From an uncultured Eubacterium sp. (GTDB lineage: Bacteria > Bacillota > Clostridia > Lachnospirales > Lachnospiraceae), in NCBI GenBank assembly GCA_948579355.1, contig CAPAOV010000007.1, positions 1 through 64,000 of the forward strand: a stretch of 64,000 bases of DNA. The letters run 5' to 3'. Each line of letters starts with the position of its first letter. The first letter of the stretch is position 1. This document shows positions 1-8,488 of this stretch, piece by piece. A program made the translations under genes and the position numbers. The notes under the pieces are model-generated. The model had not been told where the DNA came from. It made no database searches and was given only the letters and a program-made list of their open reading frames with translations.

Positions 1-1165
1 CACATAAAAACACCTGAAAAATAAATACAACACTGAGACCAAAAGCGGTCAGCTTGTAAAACCGCTTTTTCATTTTCATCGCTATGTTTACAAACATAAT
101 AAAACTGCTGATGTACACAAACAAAAGACAAATAGCAAAAATAACGCCTAGTTCTTCCGATATCGCGGAAAAGATAAAATCACTTTCCACGACCGGCACA
201 CTCTTGGGCAGCCCCTGTCCGAGTCCCATGCCAAACAGTCCTCCCGTCCCGATTGCAAAAAGGCTGTGGCAAATCTGGTAAGCCTCGGAATCGATATGCG
301 GCCACGGGTCACTCCATGCCATGACACGCACCCGAACGTGGGAAAACAGATGGTAGGCAACAACAGATGCCGCCGCTCCGGCGCCCACTCCTGCCAGAAG
401 ATACCAAACTTTCATTGTGGCGACATAGAGCATCATCAGATAAGTAACAAAATAAATCAGCGCCGCACCCAAATCTTTTTCCACAACTAAAATCACTACA
501 TGAACTGCCGCAATGGCAGTTATTACTACAACATCTTTAAACCGCGTCGTCTTTGATAAGAGAGAGGCAATAAAAAACACATAGAGTATTTTCACAAATT
601 CCGACGGCTGTATCGCTATCCCACCGAGGGATATCCAGTTTCTCGCCCCGTATTTTTCCACGCCGATGACAAATACAAGCAACAGAAACAAAATGCCCGC
701 AGCCGCATATTGCCATCCGATTTTCTCCCATATCGTAAAACGCTCAATAAATAACGGCACAAGCAGACAGAGCCCCATGGCAAGCGCCGCCATGAATAAC
801 TGGCGTATTGCATAATCATACGACAGCCTGCCCAAAATAATAAATCCAATAAGCAGGCAGACCATCATATTATTTAAAATGAGTTTGGATAATCCTTTAT
901 AAGCCTTTTGGTATATTTTCACAAAGACAAAATAGAACAGCAGCTCAAGAAACCACAAGAGCACATACTGCATGCTCTTATTTTCCATGAGTAAGATTGC
1001 ACTGCAAAGCAGATGCATAAGAAAAATCAACGTACGCTGTGCACGAAATACTCTCTCCTTTCCCTCTGTCGTCCTTTTCATAAATACGCGAAAACCATAG
1101 AACGTGTAAACGGCAAACAACATAATAATGATATAGCGGGATAATTCAGCTATAATAAATTCCAT
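1..1165 (-). CDS. FtsW/RodA/SpoVE-family polytopic membrane protein (3' end outside window)
   Basis: SEDS-family protein, probably a peptidoglycan glycosyltransferase of elongation, division or spore cortex. The frame is open from ATG at 1165 to the window edge (388 codons, no stop). Visible family signatures are GARNWISLGGIAIQPSEF near residue 190, VEKDLGAAL, and a C-terminal block with SDPW, GTGGLFGMGLGQG and ESDFIFSAISEELG. It is strongly hydrophobic with roughly ten membrane segments. The ATG lies inside the last codons of the upstream U32 peptidase gene (16-base overlap, GGAGA just before it), so the two are probably translationally coupled. Family assignment is firm; which SEDS subtype it is cannot be told from the sequence. 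A penicillin-binding protein would be expected next, beyond the edge (inference). Confidence 0.9.
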   Translation of the reverse strand, partial: MEFIIAELSRYIIIMLFAVYTFYGFRVFMKRTTEGKERVFRAQRTLIFLMHLLCSAILLMENKSMQYVLLWFLELLFYFVFVKIYQKAYKGLSKLILNNMMVCLLIGFIILGRLSYDYAIRQLFMAALAMGLCLLVPLFIERFTIWEKIGWQYAAAGILFLLLVFVIGVEKYGARNWISLGGIAIQPSEFVKILYVFFIASLLSKTTRFKDVVVITAIAAVHVVILVVEKDLGAALIYFVTYLMMLYVATMKVWYLLAGVGAGAAASVVAYHLFSHVRVRVMAWSDPWPHIDSEAYQICHSLFAIGTGGLFGMGLGQGLPKSVPVVESDFIFSAISEELGVIFAICLLFVYISSFIMFVNIAMKMKKRFYKLTAFGLSVVFIFQVFLC

Positions 1166-3390
1166 TCTCCCATCACCTTCCTCATCTCATCCTCACTCTC
1201 CCATGTAAACTCCAAGCGAAGAGTACTCCCGTTATTCTGAAGCCTTACCGGCTCTTTCGTATATATCGTATTATAACAGGTATCACAGTGGCATACTACA
1301 GCAAATGTATCCAGCTTTGGATTTTTCATTTCTACCGTCTCCTGCCTGCCGTCACAACGCCCGACAGTCGCTTTGACACATCCCGCAGTAACCATCACGG
1401 CCAGTCTTCCATAAGTCTGCGGTATGCACGCCCGAAGCCCCATTCTCTCATATGCTGCTTTGGCCCATTCATTTTCCTGATACATATTATCGTCGGCATA
1501 ATACGCCGCCTGCGGATAATACTCTCGGGCAAAAAGCAGGCTGCGGTGGCTGTTAATGAATACTGCGCTTACGGCAATCTGCTGCCAGTCTTTTTCCTGC
1601 TCGTTCCACTTTTTCATCCATTTGCGATATCCGGCCCCCCGCAAAATACGCGGCAGGGAAATGGCTGCTTCCCGCCCGTTCAGAAGTTTTCCTAAACTAT
1701 CCGGCCGCCAGTCATTGCCATCGCCAAGCCGTAGATGTATCAGGCAGTTTTCAGCATCCGTTTCCAATGCGAGCCGCAACTGCCGCTCATCCGATACGCC
1801 AATAACGGCAGCATATTGCTTCACCGGAGGCGTTTTTATTCTGTCCGGCTCAAGCATTATCTTTCCTGCCTTTCTCGTCGGTACTGCTGCCCTTTCCCAT
1901 GCGGCAATGCCCTCCCGACGCAAACGCTTTATCTCCCCTAACGGCACAAAACTATCCGGCGCCTGTTGAATCGTCAATGTCTCCCATACATATTTTTCAT
2001 TTCCCATCGCATCAAGACGGCGGCGGACATCAGCGTTCGTCAACGGCTGTTTCTGTGCCTTTTGCAAGACAGCGCCATGTATCGTCACGGTTACTCCCTG
2101 CCCTGTCACGGAAAAGGCAATTGGTTTGCCCTGTTCTGCCATCCATGTTGCGGACAGCGGCAGTTTGTCCTCTGCCTCTGCGATTCTTTTTCTGATTTCC
2201 GTCAATAAAGCGGTATTTTTCATACGGTATACCGGCTGTCCGCAATAAAGATGGCAGCCCCGCTTAAATTTTGCACAAACCCGTTCCCCTTTCTGCGCCG
2301 GATTCTTCACAGTATATTCGTACTCCCTTGTTCCATCTTCATTGCGGAACTCTAACACGTCCTGATATTGTAATTCTTCCAGCGTATCAAAAGAAACCAA
2401 TCCCTTTCCCACCTCGCGGACAGTACCGACAAGAAGACCGGCATGTCCGTTGCGTCTGATTTCCATCATTTCCTCTTTCTTTTTCTCAAAAAGAAAACTG
2501 TTGGAAAATCCGCCCCGATTGTATAACTCCAGGCACCTTTTATAATCTTTCCAAAACCGACTGTCCTCATTCCCGACAAGGGCGGCAAACGCCTCCCGCC
2601 CCTCTTCGAGATAAAAATCGACATAAAAGCGGTACAAATATGCCAGAAAGGCGCTGTATTCCCTGCTCTTCATACGCCCCTCAATCTTAAAAGAATCGAT
2701 ACCCGCGTCTACCAGTTCCGGTATATAAGGAAGCGTACAGATATCTTTCGTACTGAGAAAGTGGCCTCTTCCATATCGGCATGTAAATGGAAGACGGCAG
2801 GGCTGCGCACACATGCCGCGATTTCCGCTCCGCCCTCCAATCACCTCGCTCATCAGGCACTGGCCGGAATAAGAATAGCAGAGCGCTCCGTGAACAAATA
2901 CTTCTATTTCCATATCCGTCTGACGGCGCGCCTCGCGAATCTCTTCTATCGACAACTCTCTCGCCGGCACATAGCGCGTTACACCAAACGCTCTGTACAA
3001 CTCAGCCTCTTCTCCGGAAAACAGGGTCATCTGCGTACTCGCATGTAAATCCATATCCGGAAAATTTTTGTGGAGCAGGGAAAGAACGCCTATATCCTGC
3101 ACAATGCAGGCATCCAGTCCCGCCTCATACAGCGGGGCAATCATATCGCACAATGCCGGCAGCTCATCGTCACGCAGCAATGTGTTCGTCGTCAGATATA
3201 TCTTTTTCCCACGCAAATGCGCATCATACAGCGCTTCCCGCAATTGTTCCACGTCGGGATTGTCGGCAAATGCGCGCGCCCCAAAACGCGGCAGTCCCAC
3301 ATAGACAGCGTCCGCCCCCATCCGCAGCGAAGAATATAAACTATCGAGCGAGCCAGCCGGAGCCAAAATCTCCACATCACGTCTCTTCAT
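1150..3390 (-). CDS. U32 family peptidase-like protein (RlhA/YdcP group with DUF3656-like C-terminus)
   Basis: A protein of 746 residues. The N-terminal U32 domain opens with EILAPAGSLDSL and shows a DLHASTQMT block and the family cysteine cluster CYSYSGQCLMSE...GNRGMCAQPCR; a second cysteine group CHCDTC lies near the C-terminus. Family members studied in other bacteria are RNA hydroxylation or Fe-S/radical-type enzymes (RlhA acts on 23S rRNA C2501) rather than proven proteases, so the peptidase label is historical. The length fits the long group with a DUF3656-like C-terminal region. The start is set at 3390 because GGAGGT sits four bases before that ATG; in-frame starts further upstream lack a ribosome site. 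It lies in an operon with zapA and the FtsW-like gene. Confidence 0.85.
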   Translation of the reverse strand: MKRRDVEILAPAGSLDSLYSSLRMGADAVYVGLPRFGARAFADNPDVEQLREALYDAHLRGKKIYLTTNTLLRDDELPALCDMIAPLYEAGLDACIVQDIGVLSLLHKNFPDMDLHASTQMTLFSGEEAELYRAFGVTRYVPARELSIEEIREARRQTDMEIEVFVHGALCYSYSGQCLMSEVIGGRSGNRGMCAQPCRLPFTCRYGRGHFLSTKDICTLPYIPELVDAGIDSFKIEGRMKSREYSAFLAYLYRFYVDFYLEEGREAFAALVGNEDSRFWKDYKRCLELYNRGGFSNSFLFEKKKEEMMEIRRNGHAGLLVGTVREVGKGLVSFDTLEELQYQDVLEFRNEDGTREYEYTVKNPAQKGERVCAKFKRGCHLYCGQPVYRMKNTALLTEIRKRIAEAEDKLPLSATWMAEQGKPIAFSVTGQGVTVTIHGAVLQKAQKQPLTNADVRRRLDAMGNEKYVWETLTIQQAPDSFVPLGEIKRLRREGIAAWERAAVPTRKAGKIMLEPDRIKTPPVKQYAAVIGVSDERQLRLALETDAENCLIHLRLGDGNDWRPDSLGKLLNGREAAISLPRILRGAGYRKWMKKWNEQEKDWQQIAVSAVFINSHRSLLFAREYYPQAAYYADDNMYQENEWAKAAYERMGLRACIPQTYGRLAVMVTAGCVKATVGRCDGRQETVEMKNPKLDTFAVVCHCDTCYNTIYTKEPVRLQNNGSTLRLEFTWESEDEMRKVMGEWNLL

Positions 3391-3443
3391 TTTTACCTCC
3401 ATTTCGGAAACGCCACACAAACTCCCATATTCGGGATTGAAAG

Positions 3444-3465
3444 GAGGACTGCTTTTGCAGTCCTC
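3444..3465 (-). terminator. 9-bp hairpin between zapA and the U32 gene
   Basis: A perfect inverted repeat GAGGACTGC / GCAGTCCTC with a four-base loop starts 10 bases past the zapA stop. On the minus strand it is followed by CTTTCAATC, a poor U-tract, so it is either a weak attenuating terminator or an RNA-processing/stability hairpin inside the operon rather than a full stop. Confidence 0.5.
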
Positions 3466-3474
3466 ACTTCATAA

Positions 3475-3882
3475 CTATTTATGTCTCTGTTTTAAACGGG
3501 TTTCTAATTCGATTATCTTCTTTTCTGCCTGTTCCATATCTTTTTCCAGTTCACCGATTTTTTTATCTCTCGTCTGTACATCCTCCTGCAAATGAAGAAT
3601 TTCGTGCTTCATATCCAAAACCAATTGGTCTTTCAATTCATTTTCCGTCCGATACTCATTTGCCTTTTTCTTCATTTTGTAATAGTCATCAGCAATATTA
3701 ATCGCTAACAATATCTTTCTCAAGTCCAAGTCCAGTCGGGCATAGTAATCTTTCTTTTTAAATTCAATAAATTTGCGGTTGATATAAGAGGCTATCTGCT
3801 GCAAATACTCTGCGCTCTCAAAACCACATATCGTATACTTCCTACCATCAATCAATACTTCAACATCATTCTTATTTCTCAT
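3475..3882 (-). CDS. zapA: Cell division protein ZapA
   Basis: Small protein of 135 residues that in other bacteria binds FtsZ and bundles protofilaments at the division ring. The N-terminal half (VEVLIDGRKYTICG...YLQQIASYINRKF) matches the ZapA fold; the C-terminal half is a long, highly charged coiled coil (DVQTRDKKIGELEKDMEQ). The start is placed at ATG 3882, six bases after GAGGTG; a GTG three codons upstream overlaps that ribosome site and is less likely. It sits between ruvB (48 bases upstream) and the U32 gene, a grouping common in Clostridia. Confidence 0.88.
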   Translation of the reverse strand: MRNKNDVEVLIDGRKYTICGFESAEYLQQIASYINRKFIEFKKKDYYARLDLDLRKILLAINIADDYYKMKKKANEYRTENELKDQLVLDMKHEILHLQEDVQTRDKKIGELEKDMEQAEKKIIELETRLKQRHK

Positions 3883-3930
3883 CGGCTGCACCTCATCTCA
3901 TACTATGACAACAGTATACATGAAAAGCGT

Positions 3931-4929
3931 TTATTCGTCAAATGACAAACCAAAATGAAAATATGCTTTTTTCGTAGCCACACGCCCCCGCGGCGTTCTG
4001 GCAATCAAACCGTTCTGTATGAGATACGGCTCATAGACGTCCTCAATCGTGCCGCTGTCTTCCCCGATACCGGCCGCCAGAGTATCTAACCCCACAGGGC
4101 CGCCGCCGAATTTATCAATCATGGCAAGCAGAATATTGCGGTCGGTATAATCCAATCCCAGTTTATCCACTTCCAGTAAATCCAAGGCAAAATTTGCCAC
4201 TTTCAGCGTGATTTCCCCGTTATATTTTACCTGTGCAAAATCGCGCACCCGCTTTAACAGACGATTAGCCAGACGCGGCGTCCCCCGCGACCTGCGGGCA
4301 ATCTCCAGCGCCCCCTCTTTATCAATCGCAACCTGAAATACATTGGCGGAACGCAAAATAATCTCGGTCAATTCCTCTACGGTGTAAAATTCAAGACGGT
4401 GTACGACCCCGAACCGGTCCCTCAACGGCGCCGTCAGCATACCCGCCCTTGTCGTCGCGCCTACAAGCGTAAAGCGCGGTAAATCAATGCGGATACTTTT
4501 CGCTGCCGCCCCCTTGCCAATTACGATATCTATGACAAAATCTTCCATGGCCGGATAGAGGACTTCTTCCACCTGCCTGTTCAGACGATGAATCTCATCG
4601 ACAAAAAGTAAATCCCCATCCTGTAGGTTATTGAGTATCGCCGCCATCTCTCCCGGCTTCTCAATAGCCGGACCGGATGTGATTTTGAGGTTCACATCCA
4701 TCTCATTGGCAATAATTCCCGCCAGTGTCGTTTTGCCGAGTCCGGGCGGGCCGTACAGGAGAACATGGTCAAGCGCCTCTCCTCTTGCCTTTGCGGCTTC
4801 GATATAAATCTTCATATTTTCTTTCGCTTTTTTCTGTCCGATATAGTCTTTCAGAAATTTAGGACGGAGGCTGCTTTCATTCTTATAATCCTCCTCCATC
4901 AATTCTGTCGATATCACTCGTTTTTCCAT
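3931..4929 (-). CDS. ruvB: Holliday junction branch migration helicase RuvB
   Basis: AAA+ ATPase motor of the RuvABC resolvasome, 332 residues, the usual family length. Visible are Walker A GPPGLGKTT, Walker B DEIHRL, sensor 1 GATTRAG, the arginine-finger region PLRDRFG, and a C-terminal winged-helix DNA-binding domain ending near TPRGRVATKKAY. It forms hexameric rings on DNA arms bound by RuvA, cytoplasmic. The start ATG follows ruvA by 15 bases, so ruvA and ruvB are cotranscribed as in most bacteria. Nothing unusual in the sequence. Confidence 0.98.
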   Translation of the reverse strand: MEKRVISTELMEEDYKNESSLRPKFLKDYIGQKKAKENMKIYIEAAKARGEALDHVLLYGPPGLGKTTLAGIIANEMDVNLKITSGPAIEKPGEMAAILNNLQDGDLLFVDEIHRLNRQVEEVLYPAMEDFVIDIVIGKGAAAKSIRIDLPRFTLVGATTRAGMLTAPLRDRFGVVHRLEFYTVEELTEIILRSANVFQVAIDKEGALEIARRSRGTPRLANRLLKRVRDFAQVKYNGEITLKVANFALDLLEVDKLGLDYTDRNILLAMIDKFGGGPVGLDTLAAGIGEDSGTIEDVYEPYLIQNGLIARTPRGRVATKKAYFHFGLSFDE

Positions 4930-4944
4930 TGGCTTTCCATTCCT

Positions 4945-5547
4945 TTATACATTTTTCAGGCTCTGTTTTAAAATGTCCTCCACGGACATATCCTCGGATA
5001 CCTTTACTTTTCGCACGGCGGCGGCAGCCTCGGAAGCCGAATACCCCAACGCCACCAATGCCTGTATCGCATCGTTGCGTGCGCCGCTGTCTGCCGTTTC
5101 TGCGAGCGGAGATGTCCGGTCACCGCCGGAATCCAATATATCTTCCAGATGACATTTATCCTTTAATTCCAAAATAAGCTTTCCCGCCGTTTTCGCACCA
5201 ATCCCCGGAGATTTGGCAATACTTTTGGCGTCATCCGATAAAATCGCAAGGCGCAGCGTGTCCACATCCATGACGGTGAGAATCCCCAACGCACCTTTCG
5301 GCCCAATCCCATTGACGGTAATCAGAAGTTTAAACATATCTAACTGGTCTTTTGTTAAAAAACCATATAATTGTAACACATCCTCCCGCACATACAGATA
5401 AGTATAAATTTTTACCTCGTTCCCCACCTGTGGCATCGCCTGTATAACCGAACCCGGCACTAAAATCTCATATCCGTTTCCCTGATTTTCAACGATGATA
5501 TAATCCCCTGTCACCGTATCCAGTTTCCCTTTTACAAATGCTAACAT
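4945..5547 (-). CDS. ruvA: Holliday junction DNA-binding protein RuvA
   Basis: A protein of 200 residues that binds four-way junctions as a tetramer and loads RuvB. Domain I is the N-terminal OB-fold (MLAFVKGKLDTVTGDYIIV), domain II contains the two helix-hairpin-helix repeats (NGIGPKGALGIL and PGIGAKTAGKLILEL), and domain III is the short RuvB-interacting C-terminus (ALVALGYSASEAAAAV). A GGAGG ribosome site precedes the ATG. The cls stop is 18 bases upstream, so transcription probably runs cls-ruvA-ruvB-zapA-U32-ftsW. Confidence 0.98.
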   Translation of the reverse strand: MLAFVKGKLDTVTGDYIIVENQGNGYEILVPGSVIQAMPQVGNEVKIYTYLYVREDVLQLYGFLTKDQLDMFKLLITVNGIGPKGALGILTVMDVDTLRLAILSDDAKSIAKSPGIGAKTAGKLILELKDKCHLEDILDSGGDRTSPLAETADSGARNDAIQALVALGYSASEAAAAVRKVKVSEDMSVEDILKQSLKNV

Positions 5548-5565
5548 ATCGTCTCATCCTCCCTG

Positions 5566-7149
5566 TCAGACAAGTGAATTAAATACATTTAATACATGTT
5601 GCACTACCCTGCGCCGCCAAGGCCTGTTCAGCCACTCCATATAAGATATCTCACGGCTTTGGGCAAACGTCTTCTCAAAATCTTTTTCCACTGTCTGACG
5701 GAACGCCTCGTCATAAATCCACACACCGTTTTCATAGTGAAGATAGAAACTGCGGTAATCCATATTAATTGTTCCTACAATGACACAGTGTTCATTCATT
5801 ACAACTTTGGAATGAATGAAGCCCGGCGTATACTCATATATACGAATACCGTTTTTCAATAATATCCCGTAATTGTATTCTGTCATATATTTGATGTGCT
5901 TCTTATCCGGAATATTCGGCGTGATAATCCGTACATCGACGCCTCTCCGCGCCGATTCCAAAAGTGTCTCGACCATGGATTCTTCCAGAATCAGATAAGG
6001 GGTCATAATATACATTTTCTGTCCGGCATAATGTATCATCTGGCGGTACATAGAGCCGACGAAAGAACGTGGATTGAGAGCTGGGCCATCGCGCAGCACA
6101 TGGCAGTACATATCGGATGAATCCGGCTTTTTATGCGAACGGTATCTCTCATATGGTATATTCTCTTCTGGAGAACAGACCGACCACATCTCGAGAAAAG
6201 TAATTGTCATTGCCCAGACAACGTCTCCCGTCAGACGTACCCCCTCGTCTTTCCAGACGCCAAAACGTTCTACTAAATTAGCATATTCGTCCGCAATATT
6301 AAAACCTCCCGTGTAGGCAATTTCCCCATCAATGACGATGATTTTCTGATGGTCGCGGAAATTCATAAACAATTTGCTTATATACTTATGAATGGGGTTA
6401 AATACTGCCACCTGAAATCCCTCGATGCGAAGTTTCGGTGCAAAGTCGGTCGCCGTACGCATCAGCCCGCCAAAATCATCATAGAGAAACTTAACTTCCA
6501 CCCCGTCTTCTATTTTTTGTTTCAATATATCATGCAGTTTATTCCAGATTGCTCCCTCTGCAACAATGAAAAATTCGATAAAAATAAATTTCTGCGCCCT
6601 CTGTAAATCATCAAACACGGAATCCCATGCTTCTTCCCCAAATTCAAAATAGCGGGCGGCATTATTTTTACAAATCGGCGCCCCCTCCGCCTCCATATAG
6701 CGGGACATGCGGGAACTCACCGGATGCCGCTCATTAAACTCTTTTGCCACTTCAGGATACCATTGTAAATGACGGTCAGTCTCCTGAATCTTCGCCTTAA
6801 TCCGCCGGTTCAGTTTGTTTCGTTTGCCAATCTTTCCCCAAAGAACAAACATAATATTACCGGAAATTGGCAACAGGACGATAATACACAGCCATCCAAA
6901 TTTATAAGACATACTGCGGCTGTCGTTGGTGAGCGCAAGAATCGCCAGAACGCCAAGAAACTCCATGGCGATATAAAAGAACGTAGAATACTGGCGCAGC
7001 AAAAAAGGCAGTCCCAGTAAGATAATAAACTGAAATAAAACTAACAGCGCCACAATACACGCGCGGATAAAACCGCTTAAACTGTTTTGTACCCTGCCCT
7101 TAAGTCCCTGTATTTGCTTTAAGACTTTTCTCTGCTCCAAATTGTACAT
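5566..7149 (-). CDS. cls: Cardiolipin synthase (phospholipase D superfamily)
   Basis: Membrane enzyme joining two phosphatidylglycerol molecules to cardiolipin and glycerol. The 527-residue product has two N-terminal transmembrane helices (about 25-75) and two PLD HxK(x)4D catalytic motifs: HQKIIVIDG followed by GGFN, and HSKVVMNEH followed by GTINMDYRS. Start chosen at ATG 7149, preceded by GGAGG at normal spacing; the longer reading begins at a site without a ribosome signal. It is the first gene of the ruv operon and has its own promoter upstream (TATAAT at 7223-7228). Confidence 0.93.
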   Translation of the reverse strand: MYNLEQRKVLKQIQGLKGRVQNSLSGFIRACIVALLVLFQFIILLGLPFLLRQYSTFFYIAMEFLGVLAILALTNDSRSMSYKFGWLCIIVLLPISGNIMFVLWGKIGKRNKLNRRIKAKIQETDRHLQWYPEVAKEFNERHPVSSRMSRYMEAEGAPICKNNAARYFEFGEEAWDSVFDDLQRAQKFIFIEFFIVAEGAIWNKLHDILKQKIEDGVEVKFLYDDFGGLMRTATDFAPKLRIEGFQVAVFNPIHKYISKLFMNFRDHQKIIVIDGEIAYTGGFNIADEYANLVERFGVWKDEGVRLTGDVVWAMTITFLEMWSVCSPEENIPYERYRSHKKPDSSDMYCHVLRDGPALNPRSFVGSMYRQMIHYAGQKMYIMTPYLILEESMVETLLESARRGVDVRIITPNIPDKKHIKYMTEYNYGILLKNGIRIYEYTPGFIHSKVVMNEHCVIVGTINMDYRSFYLHYENGVWIYDEAFRQTVEKDFEKTFAQSREISYMEWLNRPWRRRVVQHVLNVFNSLV

Positions 7150-7222
7150 AATTTCCTCCGCATTTCCATTCCTCAACCCGCCGTCCGACCTGCCGTCGTC
7201 AGGCTATCGCATATACAGATAC

Positions 7223-7249
7223 ATTATATCATATTTGAGAAAATTGCAA
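7223..7249 (-). promoter_or_regulatory. Promoter for cls operon (extended -10)
   Basis: On the minus strand TTGCAA (7244-7249), 15 bases, then TGA-TATAAT (7223-7228). The spacer is short, but the TGn extension before the -10 box is typical of sigma-A promoters with weak spacing. Its -35 box is palindromic and is shared with the divergent promoter. Confidence 0.6.
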
Positions 7250-7272
7250 CACCGCTTTTTTTGTGGTATCAT
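7244..7272 (+). promoter_or_regulatory. Promoter for the exonuclease-like gene, divergent
   Basis: Plus strand TTGCAA (7244-7249), 17 bases, TATCAT (7267-7272). It uses the same six bases as the cls -35 box, because TTGCAA is its own reverse complement, so the two promoters should compete for polymerase. The predicted start near 7279 falls in the first copy of the 23-bp repeat. Confidence 0.5.
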
Positions 7273-7295
7273 AAGGGCTGACTGAAAAGCGCAGC
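7273..7295 (+). repeat. 23-bp direct repeat, copy 1, with hairpin potential
   Basis: First copy of a perfect 23-base direct repeat beginning AAGGGCTGACTG and ending AAGCGCAGC. In this copy GGGCTG (7275-7280) can pair with CAGCCC (7292-7297) to form a stem-loop. It lies in the probable leader of the gene at 7397. A second palindrome, AAAGAACGGC/GCCGTTCTTT at 7301-7322, follows at once. Confidence 0.75.
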
Positions 7296-7300
7296 CCTCC

Positions 7301-7322
7301 AAAGAACGGCAAGCCGTTCTTT
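7301..7322 (+). repeat. 10-bp perfect inverted repeat in the leader
   Basis: AAAGAACGGC, two-base loop, GCCGTTCTTT. The palindrome lies between the two 23-bp repeats and resembles a terminator stem without a clean U-tract on either strand. Confidence 0.6.
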
Positions 7323-7355
7323 GCTCCGCACAAAGAGAACAATTCTATTAGATAA

Positions 7356-7378
7356 AAGGGCTGACTGAAAAGCGCAGC
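7356..7378 (+). repeat. 23-bp direct repeat, copy 2
   Basis: Identical to 7273-7295, offset by 83 bases. It ends 18 bases before the start codon at 7397, next to the AAAGGA ribosome site. Here the 3' partner CAGCCC is not complete, so the copy-1 hairpin cannot form in the same way; the 3' half of copy 1 could pair with either copy. Confidence 0.75.
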
Positions 7379-7396
7379 ACGAAAGGATGTCTGTCT

Positions 7397-8488
7397 ATGG
7401 AATGTTTTTTCCCGACGGTAAAAGAATATCAAAAAGAATTATTTGCATCATGTACTTCTCTGCCATGTCCGGTAGAACAGGTATGTTTTTTTGATATTGA
7501 AACAACTGGTCTGTCTCCGGACATTTCCTCTCTCTATTTACTCGGAGCCGCCTTTGTTGAAAACGGAACATGGCGTTTGATACAATGGTATGCCGACGAT
7601 TATATAAGCGAAGCTGACATCCTAAGCGCCTTTTCTTCCTTTTTGGCGCCCTTTGAAACAGTGGCGCACTACAATGGTTCTACGTTTGACATCCCATATT
7701 TGGAAAAAAAATATTCCTTTCATCATCTAGATTCTCCTTTTCAGGGAAAAAGAAGTCTGGACTTATACCGCTGCTTCCCGCTGAGCAAAAAATTACTTCC
7801 CCTGCCTAATCGAAAGCTGATTACCGTAGAACGAAGCCTTGGTTTTCAACGTCACGACACTTTCACGGGAAAGGACTGCATCAAACTTTACACGGACTTT
7901 ATGCATCTGAAATTTTTCCGCAACGATTCTGCCAATCGCCGGAAAGCCGACCTTTTGTTACACAATCGCGACGACTTGATTGGCACTGTTTTTTGCAGCC
8001 GCCTTTTGTGTTATGAAAACTATCAGCCAAAACAGCCGCACTGGCGGACAGAGGAAAATACACTTGTTTTGTGCGACCAACTCGATTGTCCTGTTCCGCT
8101 GCCACTCACCTATCAAAAAGGAGATGTACAAATTACGATGGAACACGACTTGCTCACCGTGCAGATTCCTTTGTATAAAGGCACCCTGTATCATTATTTT
8201 AAAGATTATAAAAATTATTTTTATCTTCCGAAAGAAGATATGGCTGTACATAAAAGCGTAGGTATTTATGTGGAAGAAGATTTTCGGGAGAAAGCTACTG
8301 CCACTAACTGCTATATAAAAAGAAGCGGATTCTTTCTTCCCGTTGCCAACGATATGGAGACTGACCAACCGCTTTTTCAGGAAACGCGGCGCTCACGCAC
8401 GATATATGTGCCGTGGACAGAAACTTCTACTCTCAGTGAAAAACAATGCCAAATGTACTTAACTGCCCTTATGCGTAGGCAACGATAA
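7397..8488 (+). CDS. YprB-like ribonuclease H-like (DEDD exonuclease fold) protein
   Basis: A protein of 363 residues. Residues about 28-205 form a DEDD 3'-5' exonuclease-type domain: FFDIETTGL (first acidic pair), HYNGSTFDIPYLEKKY (second aspartate block) and HNRDDLIGT (last block), the pattern of the YprB/RNase H-like family. The C-terminal 150 residues have no motif I recognise. Substrate is unknown; family context suggests nucleic-acid processing in the cytoplasm. It is the only plus-strand gene in the first 16 kb. Its 3' end overlaps the convergent DegV gene by 20 bases. Confidence 0.75.
   Translation: MECFFPTVKEYQKELFASCTSLPCPVEQVCFFDIETTGLSPDISSLYLLGAAFVENGTWRLIQWYADDYISEADILSAFSSFLAPFETVAHYNGSTFDIPYLEKKYSFHHLDSPFQGKRSLDLYRCFPLSKKLLPLPNRKLITVERSLGFQRHDTFTGKDCIKLYTDFMHLKFFRNDSANRRKADLLLHNRDDLIGTVFCSRLLCYENYQPKQPHWRTEENTLVLCDQLDCPVPLPLTYQKGDVQITMEHDLLTVQIPLYKGTLYHYFKDYKNYFYLPKEDMAVHKSVGIYVEEDFREKATATNCYIKRSGFFLPVANDMETDQPLFQETRRSRTIYVPWTETSTLSEKQCQMYLTALMRRQR

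Noticed and set aside
2787..3440. Plus-strand open frame of more than 200 codons inside the U32 gene
   Set aside because: The minus-strand frame has clear family motifs; the plus frame has none and no ribosome site.
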